Positions 43,161-52,009 of a stretch of 64,000 nucleotides of DNA are shown piece by piece (position 1 is the first letter of the stretch; each line of letters starts with the position of its first letter). Under the pieces are notes generated by a model. That model was not told the DNA's origin, ran no database searches, and worked only from the letters and a program-made list of their open reading frames with translations. The position numbers and the translations under genes are program-made. The stretch is from an uncultured Pelagibacteraceae bacterium (GTDB lineage Bacteria > Pseudomonadota > Alphaproteobacteria > Pelagibacterales > Pelagibacteraceae). The stretch lies in assembly GCA_902613755.1 (NCBI GenBank), contig CACMIH010000004.1, positions 1-64,000 on the forward strand, read 5' to 3'.

Positions 43161-43997
43161 TTAATCGTAATAAAACATTGGAGCTTTTTTCCAATCTAAC
43201 CAACTAACAGGATCATGACCCCAAACTACTTTAGCATTATGATCTTTTGCTACCTTTCTTAATTTTTTAACAGAGTCAGCAGCGTCAGAAGCAGATGCTA
43301 CAAGACCTGGCAAGCATTTATCACACCAATGATCTCCTGTGTAACAAGCATCTCCAGTAAGCAGCATGTGTCCAGTTTTTGGAAGATTTACTAGAACAGA
43401 TGAATGACCTGGAGTATGGCCAGGAGTAAATATTATTTTTATAACTCCATCGCCATAGACATCGTAAAAATCTGTTTTTTTACCCTGTAAAAATTTCCAT
43501 CTTATATTTGGTTTATCAAAATCTGCTCTTATATATGCTGGTTGAGAAAACCAGTCGGGGTTAAAAGCATAATCATATTCTATTCTTTGAGTTATATGGG
43601 TAGCATTTGGAAAGTGTCCAATCGCTCCTGAGTGATCTAAATGTAAATGAGTTTGTATAGCATACTTTACGTCCTCAGGATTTGTATTTACAGTTTTAAC
43701 TACCTCTTTACACCATTCAGAAACTTTCATAACAGGATCATAAGCCTCTACTACATCTCCCCAATGTTTATGTTTATCTAGTGCTGCTTCAATTGGCATT
43801 CCACCATCAATAATTACATCTCCTTTAGGATGCTTTATTAAAAACCACGGGACTGGAATTTCATAAGGTTCCTCACTATAATTCATTTTAATGAACTTCA
43901 ATTTTGTTTTTATAGATCCTGTTTGGAACATATAAAGTTTAATTCCAGAATTAAACTTTGTTGTATTTTCAAAAATATCTTCTTTATTATTTTCCAT
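43161..43997 (-). CDS. Metallo-beta-lactamase-fold hydrolase (lactonase-like)
   Basis: A 278-residue enzyme with the HxHxDH dinuclear zinc motif at 117-122 (HLHLDH). Further ligands lie in FTPGHTPGH and LLTGDACY, and a final His in WGHDP. The arrangement and length resemble N-acyl-homoserine lactonases and related lactone hydrolases. It is the last gene of the long minus-strand run that begins with the rhodopsin. In that setting a catabolic lactone or ester substrate seems more likely than quorum quenching; this is inference. Confidence 0.82.
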   Translation of the reverse strand: MENNKEDIFENTTKFNSGIKLYMFQTGSIKTKLKFIKMNYSEEPYEIPVPWFLIKHPKGDVIIDGGMPIEAALDKHKHWGDVVEAYDPVMKVSEWCKEVVKTVNTNPEDVKYAIQTHLHLDHSGAIGHFPNATHITQRIEYDYAFNPDWFSQPAYIRADFDKPNIRWKFLQGKKTDFYDVYGDGVIKIIFTPGHTPGHSSVLVNLPKTGHMLLTGDACYTGDHWCDKCLPGLVASASDAADSVKKLRKVAKDHNAKVVWGHDPVSWLDWKKAPMFYYD

Positions 43998-44005
43998 AAT
44001 TAATT

Positions 44006-45178
44006 CTACCAGGCAGCCTCATAAATATTAAGAGCGTCATTTTCTGTTACTTCCCTTGGATTATTTACTAATAAACGGGTTTGTTTCATTGCATCTGAAG
44101 CCATTTTTTTACATGCTTCTTTAGGAATATTGACCTCCCTTAATTTTTGTGGAAGACCAAGTTTTTTTGATAAATTTTCAAGCCTATCTATAAATTCTTT
44201 GCAAATGGCTTGGCTTCCCTTACTCATGTCGATATCTGGAAAAAGAAACTGAGCTAACTCTGAATAGTCTTTTGTAGCTTTATTATCAACACTATTAAAT
44301 CTTAAAACATATGGAAGAACTAGAGAGTTTGAAAGACCATGGGATACATGAAATGTTCCTCCAATAGGATATGCTAGAGCATGAACAGCAGCAACTGGAG
44401 AATTAGCAAAAGATTTTCCTGCTAACATTGCACCTAATAACATATTTCCTCTTGCCTCAATATTTGATCCTTCAAAAACAGCTTTTTCAATTGAACCTCC
44501 TAAAAGCTTCAGTGCCTCTACAGCAATCATTTTCGATATTGGATTATTATTTTTATTTGCAGAGGCATAACCCTCTATTGCATGAACCATTGCATCAATA
44601 CCTGTTGCTGCAGTAGTATGAGCTGGTAAACCAACAGTTAATTCTGGATCCAAAATAGCTATATCTGGAAGAATAATTGGAGAAGATACACCTTTTTTTT
44701 CCTCCTCTCCTACAGTAATTATAGATATAGGAGTCACTTCTGAACCTGTTCCTGCTGTGGTTGGTACTAATATTAAAGGTAATCTTGGTCCTTTAGCGTT
44801 AGAAACACCCCATGCCTCTTCTATATCCTCGTTTGAACCTAGAATTAGTGAAGTTAGCTTAGCAACATCCATAGATGAACCACCTCCAAAACCAATAACC
44901 CCTGTAATATTATTTTTCTTTCCAATCTCTATAGCATTCATTAGCGTTTTTAGTGAAGGATCAGCCTCAACATCTTGGAAGACTTCTACTTTTGAAGTCA
45001 GTTTTTTTAACTCAATTAAAGTGGGTTCTGTTAATTTTAATGACATTAAATCTTTGTCAGTAATGAATAAAATATTTGGTCCAAGTTTTTGAGATATTTC
45101 TGAAGCACAACTTTTAGAAGTACCATTACCAAATCTAATTCCTGATGTTGTGTTAAATGTAAAATTATTTAAATTCAT
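44006..45178 (-). CDS. Iron-containing alcohol dehydrogenase
   Basis: A 390-residue group III alcohol dehydrogenase. The NAD loop is GFGGGSSMDVAK, and metal-binding His residues appear in GIDAMVHAIEGY and in SPVAAVHALAYPIGGTFHVSHG. I prefer the ATG at 45178 to a GTG two codons earlier. It sits between the symporter and the lactonase-like gene with spacings under 10 bases, so all three are probably co-expressed. The alcohol or aldehyde substrate is unknown. Confidence 0.87.
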   Translation of the reverse strand: MNLNNFTFNTTSGIRFGNGTSKSCASEISQKLGPNILFITDKDLMSLKLTEPTLIELKKLTSKVEVFQDVEADPSLKTLMNAIEIGKKNNITGVIGFGGGSSMDVAKLTSLILGSNEDIEEAWGVSNAKGPRLPLILVPTTAGTGSEVTPISIITVGEEEKKGVSSPIILPDIAILDPELTVGLPAHTTAATGIDAMVHAIEGYASANKNNNPISKMIAVEALKLLGGSIEKAVFEGSNIEARGNMLLGAMLAGKSFANSPVAAVHALAYPIGGTFHVSHGLSNSLVLPYVLRFNSVDNKATKDYSELAQFLFPDIDMSKGSQAICKEFIDRLENLSKKLGLPQKLREVNIPKEACKKMASDAMKQTRLLVNNPREVTENDALNIYEAAW

Positions 45179-45184
45179 AATCAC

Positions 45185-47251
45185 CTATACAAAATATACA
45201 TAAAAGATTATTGCAAAAATAGCCATACCAATTAGTATTAAAATCCATCCATAACCTGTTCCAAGTTTATCTATATAATTAATTTCTCCTGATATTTCAT
45301 CTGGTGTCTTATATAAATCGTTTGCTTGTATAGGTTTGTTAGGTAAAGTTGATAAATCCATTTTGCTAGCCAAGAACCAAATTAAACCTATACCAAAAAA
45401 CCACCAGATTAATTGATATCCCCATAAAGAAGGTATTTTTAAAATCCATTCTTCATATCCTGCACTTGGTTCACCAAAAAAACTATTTCCAAGAACTTGT
45501 CCAGGGCCTGCGCCAAAAAATAACCATATCAAAGCAATCACATAAGCAAATGATCTAAGTTTAGTTCTACTTGGATGAAGACCCATGTGATCATTTAAGA
45601 AGTCATGATATTTTTGTCGATGATTTCTATCTGAATCTATTTTTGTTAGTGAAGAAAAAGCTGAAACAGAAAAGCATATAAAAACATTAAATATTAATCC
45701 CCAAACACCAGAGTGAATTGTTAATGGCCATCTTCCCCATGGTAATCTATTACCTGAAATTTGTTGTCCGATAGTCTCTGTTAAAATTACAATAATAATT
45801 CCTATGATAATTCCAGATATTGCAGCCCCTCTGGTTATCCACGGAAACCAAATTAAACCTAAAAGAACGATTAAAAATTGAAAAGCTATTGATATTGATA
45901 TACCACTAAAAATTACCATGGCAGGTTTTGCAAATGTTGCGAGATAAAGTGCAGCTAAAAATATTAACATTGTAATTATTCGAACTGCTACTAATTCATT
46001 TTCCCAGGAAATATTTTTATTAACATAGGTTTTATAAAGATCTCTGGTAATAATGCCTCCTGATGTAATTAAAAAAGCCGCTGCAGTAGACTGGATTGCT
46101 GCAATTACCCCTACGGCTAACAATCCAGTTACCCATAAAGCACTGTTATCCATTAAATTTATAATTTGATAAATTAGCAGCGAATGATCTTCTGATGATA
46201 GTTCTGGGAGTATTTTGTTTATTGATAAACCACTATTATTTATCTCAGAATTTGCTCCCAACAAACTAGCACCTATACCTTGATAAGTTGCAAATACAAA
46301 CAATAAAATGCCAACTACTACCGCTGAACCCCAAATTTGATAATATGAGAATACTTTTGGATGTTTTGCGGTATAGCTCCACATTGAGAAAGATGGAGAC
46401 AACACTACTCCCATAAAAGAAATAGCAAAAGTAAATATCATCATAGCAGTCCACGGTCCTCCAACTGCAGGATTTTTTCCTAACCCTGCTACCCATTGAA
46501 TAACACCAGGTAATGCAAAATACCCATTGAAATCTCCTCCTCCATATCCTTGAGTATTACCCCAATTACTTATAGGTGTAGTTGCAATTTTAGATAATGC
46601 TCTTCCAAAAGTTTCAAAATTTCCTACAAAAAAATAAATTATAAGACCGAGTATAATTACGGTTAAAAAGTATAGCCATGACTGGACGACGCCTACACTA
46701 ACAACAGATTTAAAACCTCCCCTTGTAACATAAAATAATACAATTGTTGAAATAACCCACATCCCGAGATCTCGTGAAATGTATCCATCAGACAAAATGT
46801 TTACCAAAAAACCTGTTGCTCCAAAAAAAACTGCTAACAAAGGAATTGCTACAAAAAAAGTTACTAGTACTGTGATGATTCTTAAGGTATCACTTTTATA
46901 ATAGTCATAATACATTTCACCAGGTGTTATATAGCCAAACTTCCTACTTAACATCCATTGTCTTTTAAAGAAAAAGATACTACCAAGTGGAACTGTAATC
47001 GCTATAAATGCCGTTCCAACATATTGAAATCCATCGTTGTATATTAAACTTGTTTGAGAGATTATAGTTAAACCAGCAAATGTTGCAGCTGTTGCAGCAA
47101 AGAAAAATACCCAAGAGGAAACATTTTTGTCAGCTAAATAATATTTTTGAGGATTTTCTGAATTAAACTTCGATCCTCTTACTCCCCAAAAAAAACAAAA
47201 TGCTGCATAAAGTAAAATAAATAAAAATAACCAAACAGACTTTTCTGACAT
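45185..47251 (-). CDS. Sodium:solute symporter (SSS family)
   Basis: A 688-residue membrane protein with about 13-15 hydrophobic segments and an SSS-type core (GVRGSKFNSENPQKYYLADK near the start; KYGYITPGEMYYDYY-like loop, here KFGYITPGEMYYDYY). It is longer than PutP-type symporters (about 500), with a large soluble stretch around 530-570. Sodium-coupled uptake of an organic solute is expected. Location within the amide-hydrolase operon suggests it brings in that operon's substrate. Confidence 0.85.
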   Translation of the reverse strand: MSEKSVWLFLFILLYAAFCFFWGVRGSKFNSENPQKYYLADKNVSSWVFFFAATAATFAGLTIISQTSLIYNDGFQYVGTAFIAITVPLGSIFFFKRQWMLSRKFGYITPGEMYYDYYKSDTLRIITVLVTFFVAIPLLAVFFGATGFLVNILSDGYISRDLGMWVISTIVLFYVTRGGFKSVVSVGVVQSWLYFLTVIILGLIIYFFVGNFETFGRALSKIATTPISNWGNTQGYGGGDFNGYFALPGVIQWVAGLGKNPAVGGPWTAMMIFTFAISFMGVVLSPSFSMWSYTAKHPKVFSYYQIWGSAVVVGILLFVFATYQGIGASLLGANSEINNSGLSINKILPELSSEDHSLLIYQIINLMDNSALWVTGLLAVGVIAAIQSTAAAFLITSGGIITRDLYKTYVNKNISWENELVAVRIITMLIFLAALYLATFAKPAMVIFSGISISIAFQFLIVLLGLIWFPWITRGAAISGIIIGIIIVILTETIGQQISGNRLPWGRWPLTIHSGVWGLIFNVFICFSVSAFSSLTKIDSDRNHRQKYHDFLNDHMGLHPSRTKLRSFAYVIALIWLFFGAGPGQVLGNSFFGEPSAGYEEWILKIPSLWGYQLIWWFFGIGLIWFLASKMDLSTLPNKPIQANDLYKTPDEISGEINYIDKLGTGYGWILILIGMAIFAIIFYVYFV

Positions 47252-47252
47252 T

Positions 47253-47531
47253 TTAATCTACCATTTCAACTTCTATAAAAGAATACGGAAAATTATTATT
47301 ATTAAATACGTTATGCTCTACACCTTTGTCTCTGTAATAAGCAACACCTTTTGTTAATTTTGATATTGTTTCATTATTATTTTTGTCAATTATTTTAAGC
47401 TCACCATCTAACATTGGAACCACAACATAATTATATTGATGGATATGATGGCCGGTGCTGTCACCTATATCAAAAGACCATTCTGTCACAATGACTTTAT
47501 CATTTTTAACAAGGACTTTAGATTTTGCCAT
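47253..47531 (-). CDS. Small cupin-domain protein
   Basis: A 92-residue single cupin. GHHIHQYNYVVVPMLDGEL holds the first cupin motif with its two His residues, and the second motif region follows with a His at GVEHNVF. It may bind a metal and act as a small enzyme or a ligand sensor. It starts 1 base before the symporter gene ends its leader, so it is co-expressed in the amide-hydrolase run. No specific activity can be assigned. Confidence 0.75.
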   Translation of the reverse strand: MAKSKVLVKNDKVIVTEWSFDIGDSTGHHIHQYNYVVVPMLDGELKIIDKNNNETISKLTKGVAYYRDKGVEHNVFNNNNFPYSFIEVEMVD

Positions 47532-47552
47532 AACTTAGATCCCTTCTATTGA

Positions 47553-47921
47553 TCAAGTGCAGCGTCTTGGTGCTGTTTCACCTTTTTCTTTTTTAATTCT
47601 CTCTGCTTCTTGCTGGGCCTCTTTTATTGATGAATATTTTTTATCCTCAAAAATAATAAATGGTTTGGCTCGATCTGCATTTAGTTGAGCAACACACCAC
47701 TCCTTACCAGGATTTGTACACATAACCATGTATGCTCCTGGTATCGGGCCATATCTTCTATTATTCAGTGTAAACAAGCATTTTGCTAATTCATTTAACT
47801 TGTCTTGATCTAAATCCCCTAAGGCTTCCTTTTCTAACTGATTTAATGGTGTTTTATCATCAGATCCTAAGATACTTTTTCCTCCGGTTCCTTCTGGTCT
47901 AGTAAATTGATGATTGCTCAT
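47553..47921 (-). CDS. Unknown small protein coupled to the dimethylformamidase-type large subunit
   Basis: A 122-residue soluble protein with no recognised family. It has a basic C-terminus ending in APRRCT, and a central segment RRYGPIPGAYMVMCTNPGKE that looks conserved in style. The start overlaps the large-subunit stop by one base (TAATG), so translation is coupled. It may be an accessory or third subunit of the amidohydrolase. It does not resemble the known small subunit, which is encoded at 50283. Confidence 0.6.
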   Translation of the reverse strand: MSNHQFTRPEGTGGKSILGSDDKTPLNQLEKEALGDLDQDKLNELAKCLFTLNNRRYGPIPGAYMVMCTNPGKEWCVAQLNADRAKPFIIFEDKKYSSIKEAQQEAERIKKEKGETAPRRCT

Positions 47922-50278
47922 TATGGTAAAGGACCTTCCTTTAAAAATCCTCTAATTGCGTTTTCAAGAATTTTTGAAACATTATTGTTGTAATTATTGT
48001 AAGATAAACTTCCACAAAATGACAATGAGCCTGGAGCAAAAAGCGCTCCATCATTTGGAGTTTTATAATAAATCATATCTGCTCTTACCATCGGGTTTTC
48101 TGTTCCACCCCCATAATATCCTCTTACAGTAAAGTGAATTTCCTCGTTTACCTGCATCATAAGATTAGTATGATTTTCAGACCTTGCTAATAAATAAGCA
48201 TTGTGAGGTGTCCCAAATTCTAGATCATATCTGTCGAGCTCTAAACCAGCTGCTCCTCCACCAACTAAACCAAAATCTCCAATTACCTCATCTTCACCAA
48301 CTCCATCAAATATCCATGAACATTCTGGTCTTTTGCTATCTGGACATCTTTTGTAATAAGAACTTACATCAAATCCATATGCAGTAAATGTAAGTCCACA
48401 AACTTTTGAAGGTATTCTTCCTCTTGCTCTCCACATACCTCCATACTTTCCATCGAATGCATTGTTATACTCTCCTGGGTTCGCAGTCCAAGCCCTTGTA
48501 CCTGCTTCACCTTTTCTAACTTCAATTATATTTGGATTTTCAGGATGATATTCACTTATCCAGTAAAATCCATCTGATCCTAAATAAATCCATCTTCCAC
48601 CGTTCAATTGATACTGCTCATAAGCAGCTAACATTTTCTCTGAACTATATTCTGGGTGTGATCCAGTAAGTACACATTTATAGCGATTTAATAGTTCAAC
48701 ACCTTCGAGGTGTAAATCTTCATCAGTAACTACATCAAAATCAAAATTCTTTTCCTCTAACCAATCTGTTAAATGAAGATCTGCATTCAATTGCCATAAT
48801 GAGGGAGATAGCCAGTGTCTATATTTTGGTCTCATATTAAGTATTGGTCTTAATCTTGAAGAAATTGCAACACCACTACCATCTGAGTGTAAAGAATAAG
48901 TTGATAAACCATATTCTCTATGTTCATTAAGATATAAATCCGCTGCACCTAAAACAGGAACTTTTCCAGCTAGTAATTGTGCTACAACAGAATTGGTTCC
49001 CAAATTATCATTTGAGTAAGCGATATAACTATTTGTTGGTAAAACAAAAAGAAGGTCAGAGGTTGTTTTGCCTTTTGGCGGCTTGATTACAAAAGGTATA
49101 AAATCTTCAGTTTCTGCAGACTCCTCACCATTAATTCTTAGTCTAGCAGCATAAACTCCACTTCTTATTAAATCTGGTACTTTATAAGTAAAGTCTACAT
49201 CCCATCTTGCATCATCAATATCATCATCATGAAAATGTATAGCCCCATATTCTTCAGGTTTGTGATGAAACACCATTTCATCTGCAGTCCAATTATAACC
49301 TGTCATTCCTCTGCATGGTAAATTTATTATAAACCCGTTTAAATGATTTGAGGTTTTATCCACAATGTGCGTAGAGGCTATATTTTTTGTGATATTAGCG
49401 TGGAAATCCCAAGCACCAATTACTTCAGATCTTAACTCAGATGTACAATCAGTAAATCCTCTTGCAAGTGATTCAATATCAGATTTTGATAGTGCTTTTT
49501 TACTCAATCTCGGTCTATCGATTTTACCATTATAAGTTAAAGTTTGCTCAGGTAACTCAATAGGGCTTGTAGCTTCTTTATAATGTGCACCATGTATATG
49601 TCTGCCTGATCTGTCATTTAAAGAACAAGCTGCCATTAAGAAAGGAGCATCGTTCGCTCTTGGTTTTAAATTACTAATAGATTCTACATAAGATGTTGTT
49701 TCATCTGCTGGATGAAGAAGTGACATTCCTAATCCACCATTTGTCGGTGTCACACAAGGCTCTTGATAAAGTTTTAACTTACCTGTTTCAGCATCATAAG
49801 AAGCAGCTACTAAATACCAAACTTTTCTCATTAATTTCTTTTCACTTGAAAGTGCCGATATTTGTCCGTTACCATCTCCTATCGATACTGACAAACATGC
49901 ATTTTCATCAATAAAAAGTCCATAACCACTTTTAGTTTTTTGATTCCACTTAGTTAAAATTCCTTGTCTACCTTTGTCTGGAGTTGTTGGAAAAATATAA
50001 GCTTGTAATGTAAAACTAGATGTATTTAGTCTATCATCTTGAGGAACAATTAAATAAGAACCACCATGAATTTTTTGATTTCTTCCTTGATAGTTTCCAT
50101 TACATTCAGCTCCTACCTCTTCATCTTTATAACCTGGGCCTTCAGGATTCGTATCACCATGTATTAATCTTACTATTTGAACTTCGTAATTTTCATTTTT
50201 TTCAGCATTAACATAAAATTTTATTTCCTCTCCAGGGAACGCAGTATATTTATCACTATAACCAGTTATTCTTAACAT
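47921..50278 (-). CDS. N,N-dimethylformamidase-type amidohydrolase, large subunit
   Basis: A 785-residue protein matching the large subunit of N,N-dimethylformamidase, which hydrolyses DMF to dimethylamine and formate. A concanavalin/LamG-like region lies at about 70-300. The C-terminal half carries candidates for the 2-Tyr-1-carboxylate iron site: Tyr421 (SYIAYSND), Tyr461 (LSTYSLHSDG) and Glu543 (TGSHPEYSS). Their spacing agrees closely with the Paracoccus enzyme as I recall it. The small subunit is encoded 4 bases upstream. Activity on DMF itself is not certain; another N-substituted amide is possible. Confidence 0.85.
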   Translation of the reverse strand: MLRITGYSDKYTAFPGEEIKFYVNAEKNENYEVQIVRLIHGDTNPEGPGYKDEEVGAECNGNYQGRNQKIHGGSYLIVPQDDRLNTSSFTLQAYIFPTTPDKGRQGILTKWNQKTKSGYGLFIDENACLSVSIGDGNGQISALSSEKKLMRKVWYLVAASYDAETGKLKLYQEPCVTPTNGGLGMSLLHPADETTSYVESISNLKPRANDAPFLMAACSLNDRSGRHIHGAHYKEATSPIELPEQTLTYNGKIDRPRLSKKALSKSDIESLARGFTDCTSELRSEVIGAWDFHANITKNIASTHIVDKTSNHLNGFIINLPCRGMTGYNWTADEMVFHHKPEEYGAIHFHDDDIDDARWDVDFTYKVPDLIRSGVYAARLRINGEESAETEDFIPFVIKPPKGKTTSDLLFVLPTNSYIAYSNDNLGTNSVVAQLLAGKVPVLGAADLYLNEHREYGLSTYSLHSDGSGVAISSRLRPILNMRPKYRHWLSPSLWQLNADLHLTDWLEEKNFDFDVVTDEDLHLEGVELLNRYKCVLTGSHPEYSSEKMLAAYEQYQLNGGRWIYLGSDGFYWISEYHPENPNIIEVRKGEAGTRAWTANPGEYNNAFDGKYGGMWRARGRIPSKVCGLTFTAYGFDVSSYYKRCPDSKRPECSWIFDGVGEDEVIGDFGLVGGGAAGLELDRYDLEFGTPHNAYLLARSENHTNLMMQVNEEIHFTVRGYYGGGTENPMVRADMIYYKTPNDGALFAPGSLSFCGSLSYNNYNNNVSKILENAIRGFLKEGPLP

Positions 50279-50282
50279 TTAA

Positions 50283-50702
50283 TTATCCACCATGTCTTTC
50301 TAATAAATCTAAAATTCTTTTCAAAAATATTGCATGCTCGCAAGCTTCCTCTGAGGAATATGAGTCTTCTAATATTTCTACAGGTTCACCTCTAACACCT
50401 GTAACTATCCCAATTCTATAATCTTCAAAATCTTTTTTACATATTGTTACATACTTTTTTATATGCATCGGCATCCTTCTAAGTTTATCTAGTACAATTT
50501 GTAATTCCTTACTGTGCTCAACCATTGGCTGACCTTTGTGAGGTTGGGGTGCTTTACCAACGGGAGTTGCTCTATGTTCTTCTATTAGTTTGTTTCTCAT
50601 TTTTTCATCTCTTAATAGAGGCAAAACATATTTCTCCGTGATGTAATCATCCGTGCTTGAATGACCAAGATTTAATTGAACTCCAGTTTTATCTTTATCC
50701 AT
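50283..50702 (-). CDS. N,N-dimethylformamidase-type amidohydrolase, small subunit
   Basis: A 139-residue protein. The segment RRMPMHIKKYVTICKKDFED (about 85-104) followed by YRIG and then SEEACEHAIFLKRILDLL resembles the DMFase small subunit, where R-M-x-P-x-x-x-K-Y-x-I and E-E-A-x-H-A-x-F-L-R-R-I occur in the same order. It lies 4 bases upstream of the large-subunit gene, as expected for an alpha-beta pair. Confidence 0.78.
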   Translation of the reverse strand: MDKDKTGVQLNLGHSSTDDYITEKYVLPLLRDEKMRNKLIEEHRATPVGKAPQPHKGQPMVEHSKELQIVLDKLRRMPMHIKKYVTICKKDFEDYRIGIVTGVRGEPVEILEDSYSSEEACEHAIFLKRILDLLERHGG

Positions 50703-50722
50703 ATCTTCTCCTCAGTAAAAAA

Positions 50723-51577
50723 TTATTTACTAGTCCTTTCTTGAATTATTTTAAGGGCTTCCATCAGATAAACTCTAAAAACTTCATGGTTTTCACTCAT
50801 CGGAAAATGTCCTATATCAGCCATTTCAATGTAAACTCCACCTTTGATTTGTCGCGCGGTATTTTCTGTCGCCTCTGGGGGTGTTAAATAATCATAAGTT
50901 CCTGTAAGCATTATTACTGGACATTTATGTCCATCGATGTTTTGTAATTCTTTTCTTAAGTCATGATCCACAGAATAAAAGTATAAATCTCCCTTAAAAG
51001 CCTCTGATCCTTGAGTATAATAATGCCAAGTTAGCCATCTATCTTTTTCTGGTGACTGAGGTGCCATCAAATCCCATGTACCACTTGCACAAACCTGAGC
51101 AGCATTAGCGTGAGGATGTCTCCACCAATCAAGATAAAATCCTGGGGCATAATCAGCTGCCTCTACTGGAATCACAGCTCTAAATTTATTCGGATGTCTT
51201 AATGCTAATTGTAATGCAACATTTCCACCAAAAGACGACCCCATAAAAATTGGATTTTGCAGACCCAAAGCATCACATAATTTTATTATGAAGTTACAAT
51301 AATGTTCTGCAGTAAGTTTGTATTCTTCTTTCCACCACTCTTTGTTATGTGGAGGATCCGATTTCCCGTGACGAGGTAAATCATATGCAATAACATTATA
51401 ATTTTTTGTTATTTCTGGGTCTTCTAAAAGGCCTCTCCATTGATGATTATGACATCCTGCTGTGTGTTGACAAATTAAAGGTATGCCTTTTCCATTTTGA
51501 AGATAAAATACCTTGTATTCACAATCATCAACTTCAATTGTTACATATCGCCCAACTACATCATGATGTTTTACCAT
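50723..51577 (-). CDS. Alpha/beta hydrolase
   Basis: A 284-residue alpha/beta-hydrolase-fold enzyme. The nucleophile elbow is GSSFGG in FMGSSFGGNVALQ, the oxyanion region begins at ICQHTAGCHNHQW, the acid is probably in LTGTYDYLTPP, and the catalytic His is in DIGHFPMSE. No signal peptide is seen. It is placed between the SCP2-like gene and the small amidohydrolase subunit in the same run. Substrate unknown; an ester or amide related to the operon's substrate is likely. Confidence 0.85.
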   Translation of the reverse strand: MVKHHDVVGRYVTIEVDDCEYKVFYLQNGKGIPLICQHTAGCHNHQWRGLLEDPEITKNYNVIAYDLPRHGKSDPPHNKEWWKEEYKLTAEHYCNFIIKLCDALGLQNPIFMGSSFGGNVALQLALRHPNKFRAVIPVEAADYAPGFYLDWWRHPHANAAQVCASGTWDLMAPQSPEKDRWLTWHYYTQGSEAFKGDLYFYSVDHDLRKELQNIDGHKCPVIMLTGTYDYLTPPEATENTARQIKGGVYIEMADIGHFPMSENHEVFRVYLMEALKIIQERTSK

Positions 51578-51603
51578 TTAAAAATCCTCCAATTTTTTAG
51601 ACA

Positions 51604-51993
51604 TTAAACTGGTACCCCTGTCTTTCTTAATAATTCAAATTGAACAGTAAAGTTTCTTAGATTTTTCATAAGGACTAAGTGATTACCTTCAATTTTTAAA
51701 TCTCTTAAAAAACTGGCTGACCAAATTCCATGATACATAGGTTTTGGTATCGGCTGGCCAAATTCTTTCCACGTATTGGCTGATGCTCTTAATGCAAAAT
51801 CATAAGGGTCTAAAGGTGATGGATTGGTATTAATATGTTTTACTTTTCCATCATGCATTTCAATTATTACTTTTGCGCTTTCCATGTCAAACATAAAAGA
51901 GCAAGTATAATATTTTGCCATCGCTTTTATGGTTTCATCATTATTTGTAAACTCTTCGTATTTTTTTGCCCAGTTTTCTAATTCAACACTCAT
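51604..51993 (-). CDS. SCP2-like lipid/ligand-binding domain protein
   Basis: A 129-residue protein. The pattern FMFDMESAKVIIEMHDGKV, then FALRASANTWKEFGQPIP and LRDLKIEGNHLVLMKNL, resembles SCP2-type sterol-carrier domains, which bind hydrophobic ligands. It sits between the flotillin and alpha/beta hydrolase genes, 16 and 26 bases away. A role in presenting a hydrophobic substrate or in membrane-domain work with flotillin is possible but inferred. Confidence 0.6.
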   Translation of the reverse strand: MSVELENWAKKYEEFTNNDETIKAMAKYYTCSFMFDMESAKVIIEMHDGKVKHINTNPSPLDPYDFALRASANTWKEFGQPIPKPMYHGIWSASFLRDLKIEGNHLVLMKNLRNFTVQFELLRKTGVPV

Positions 51994-52009
51994 AATTTTT
52001 TATTTAATT

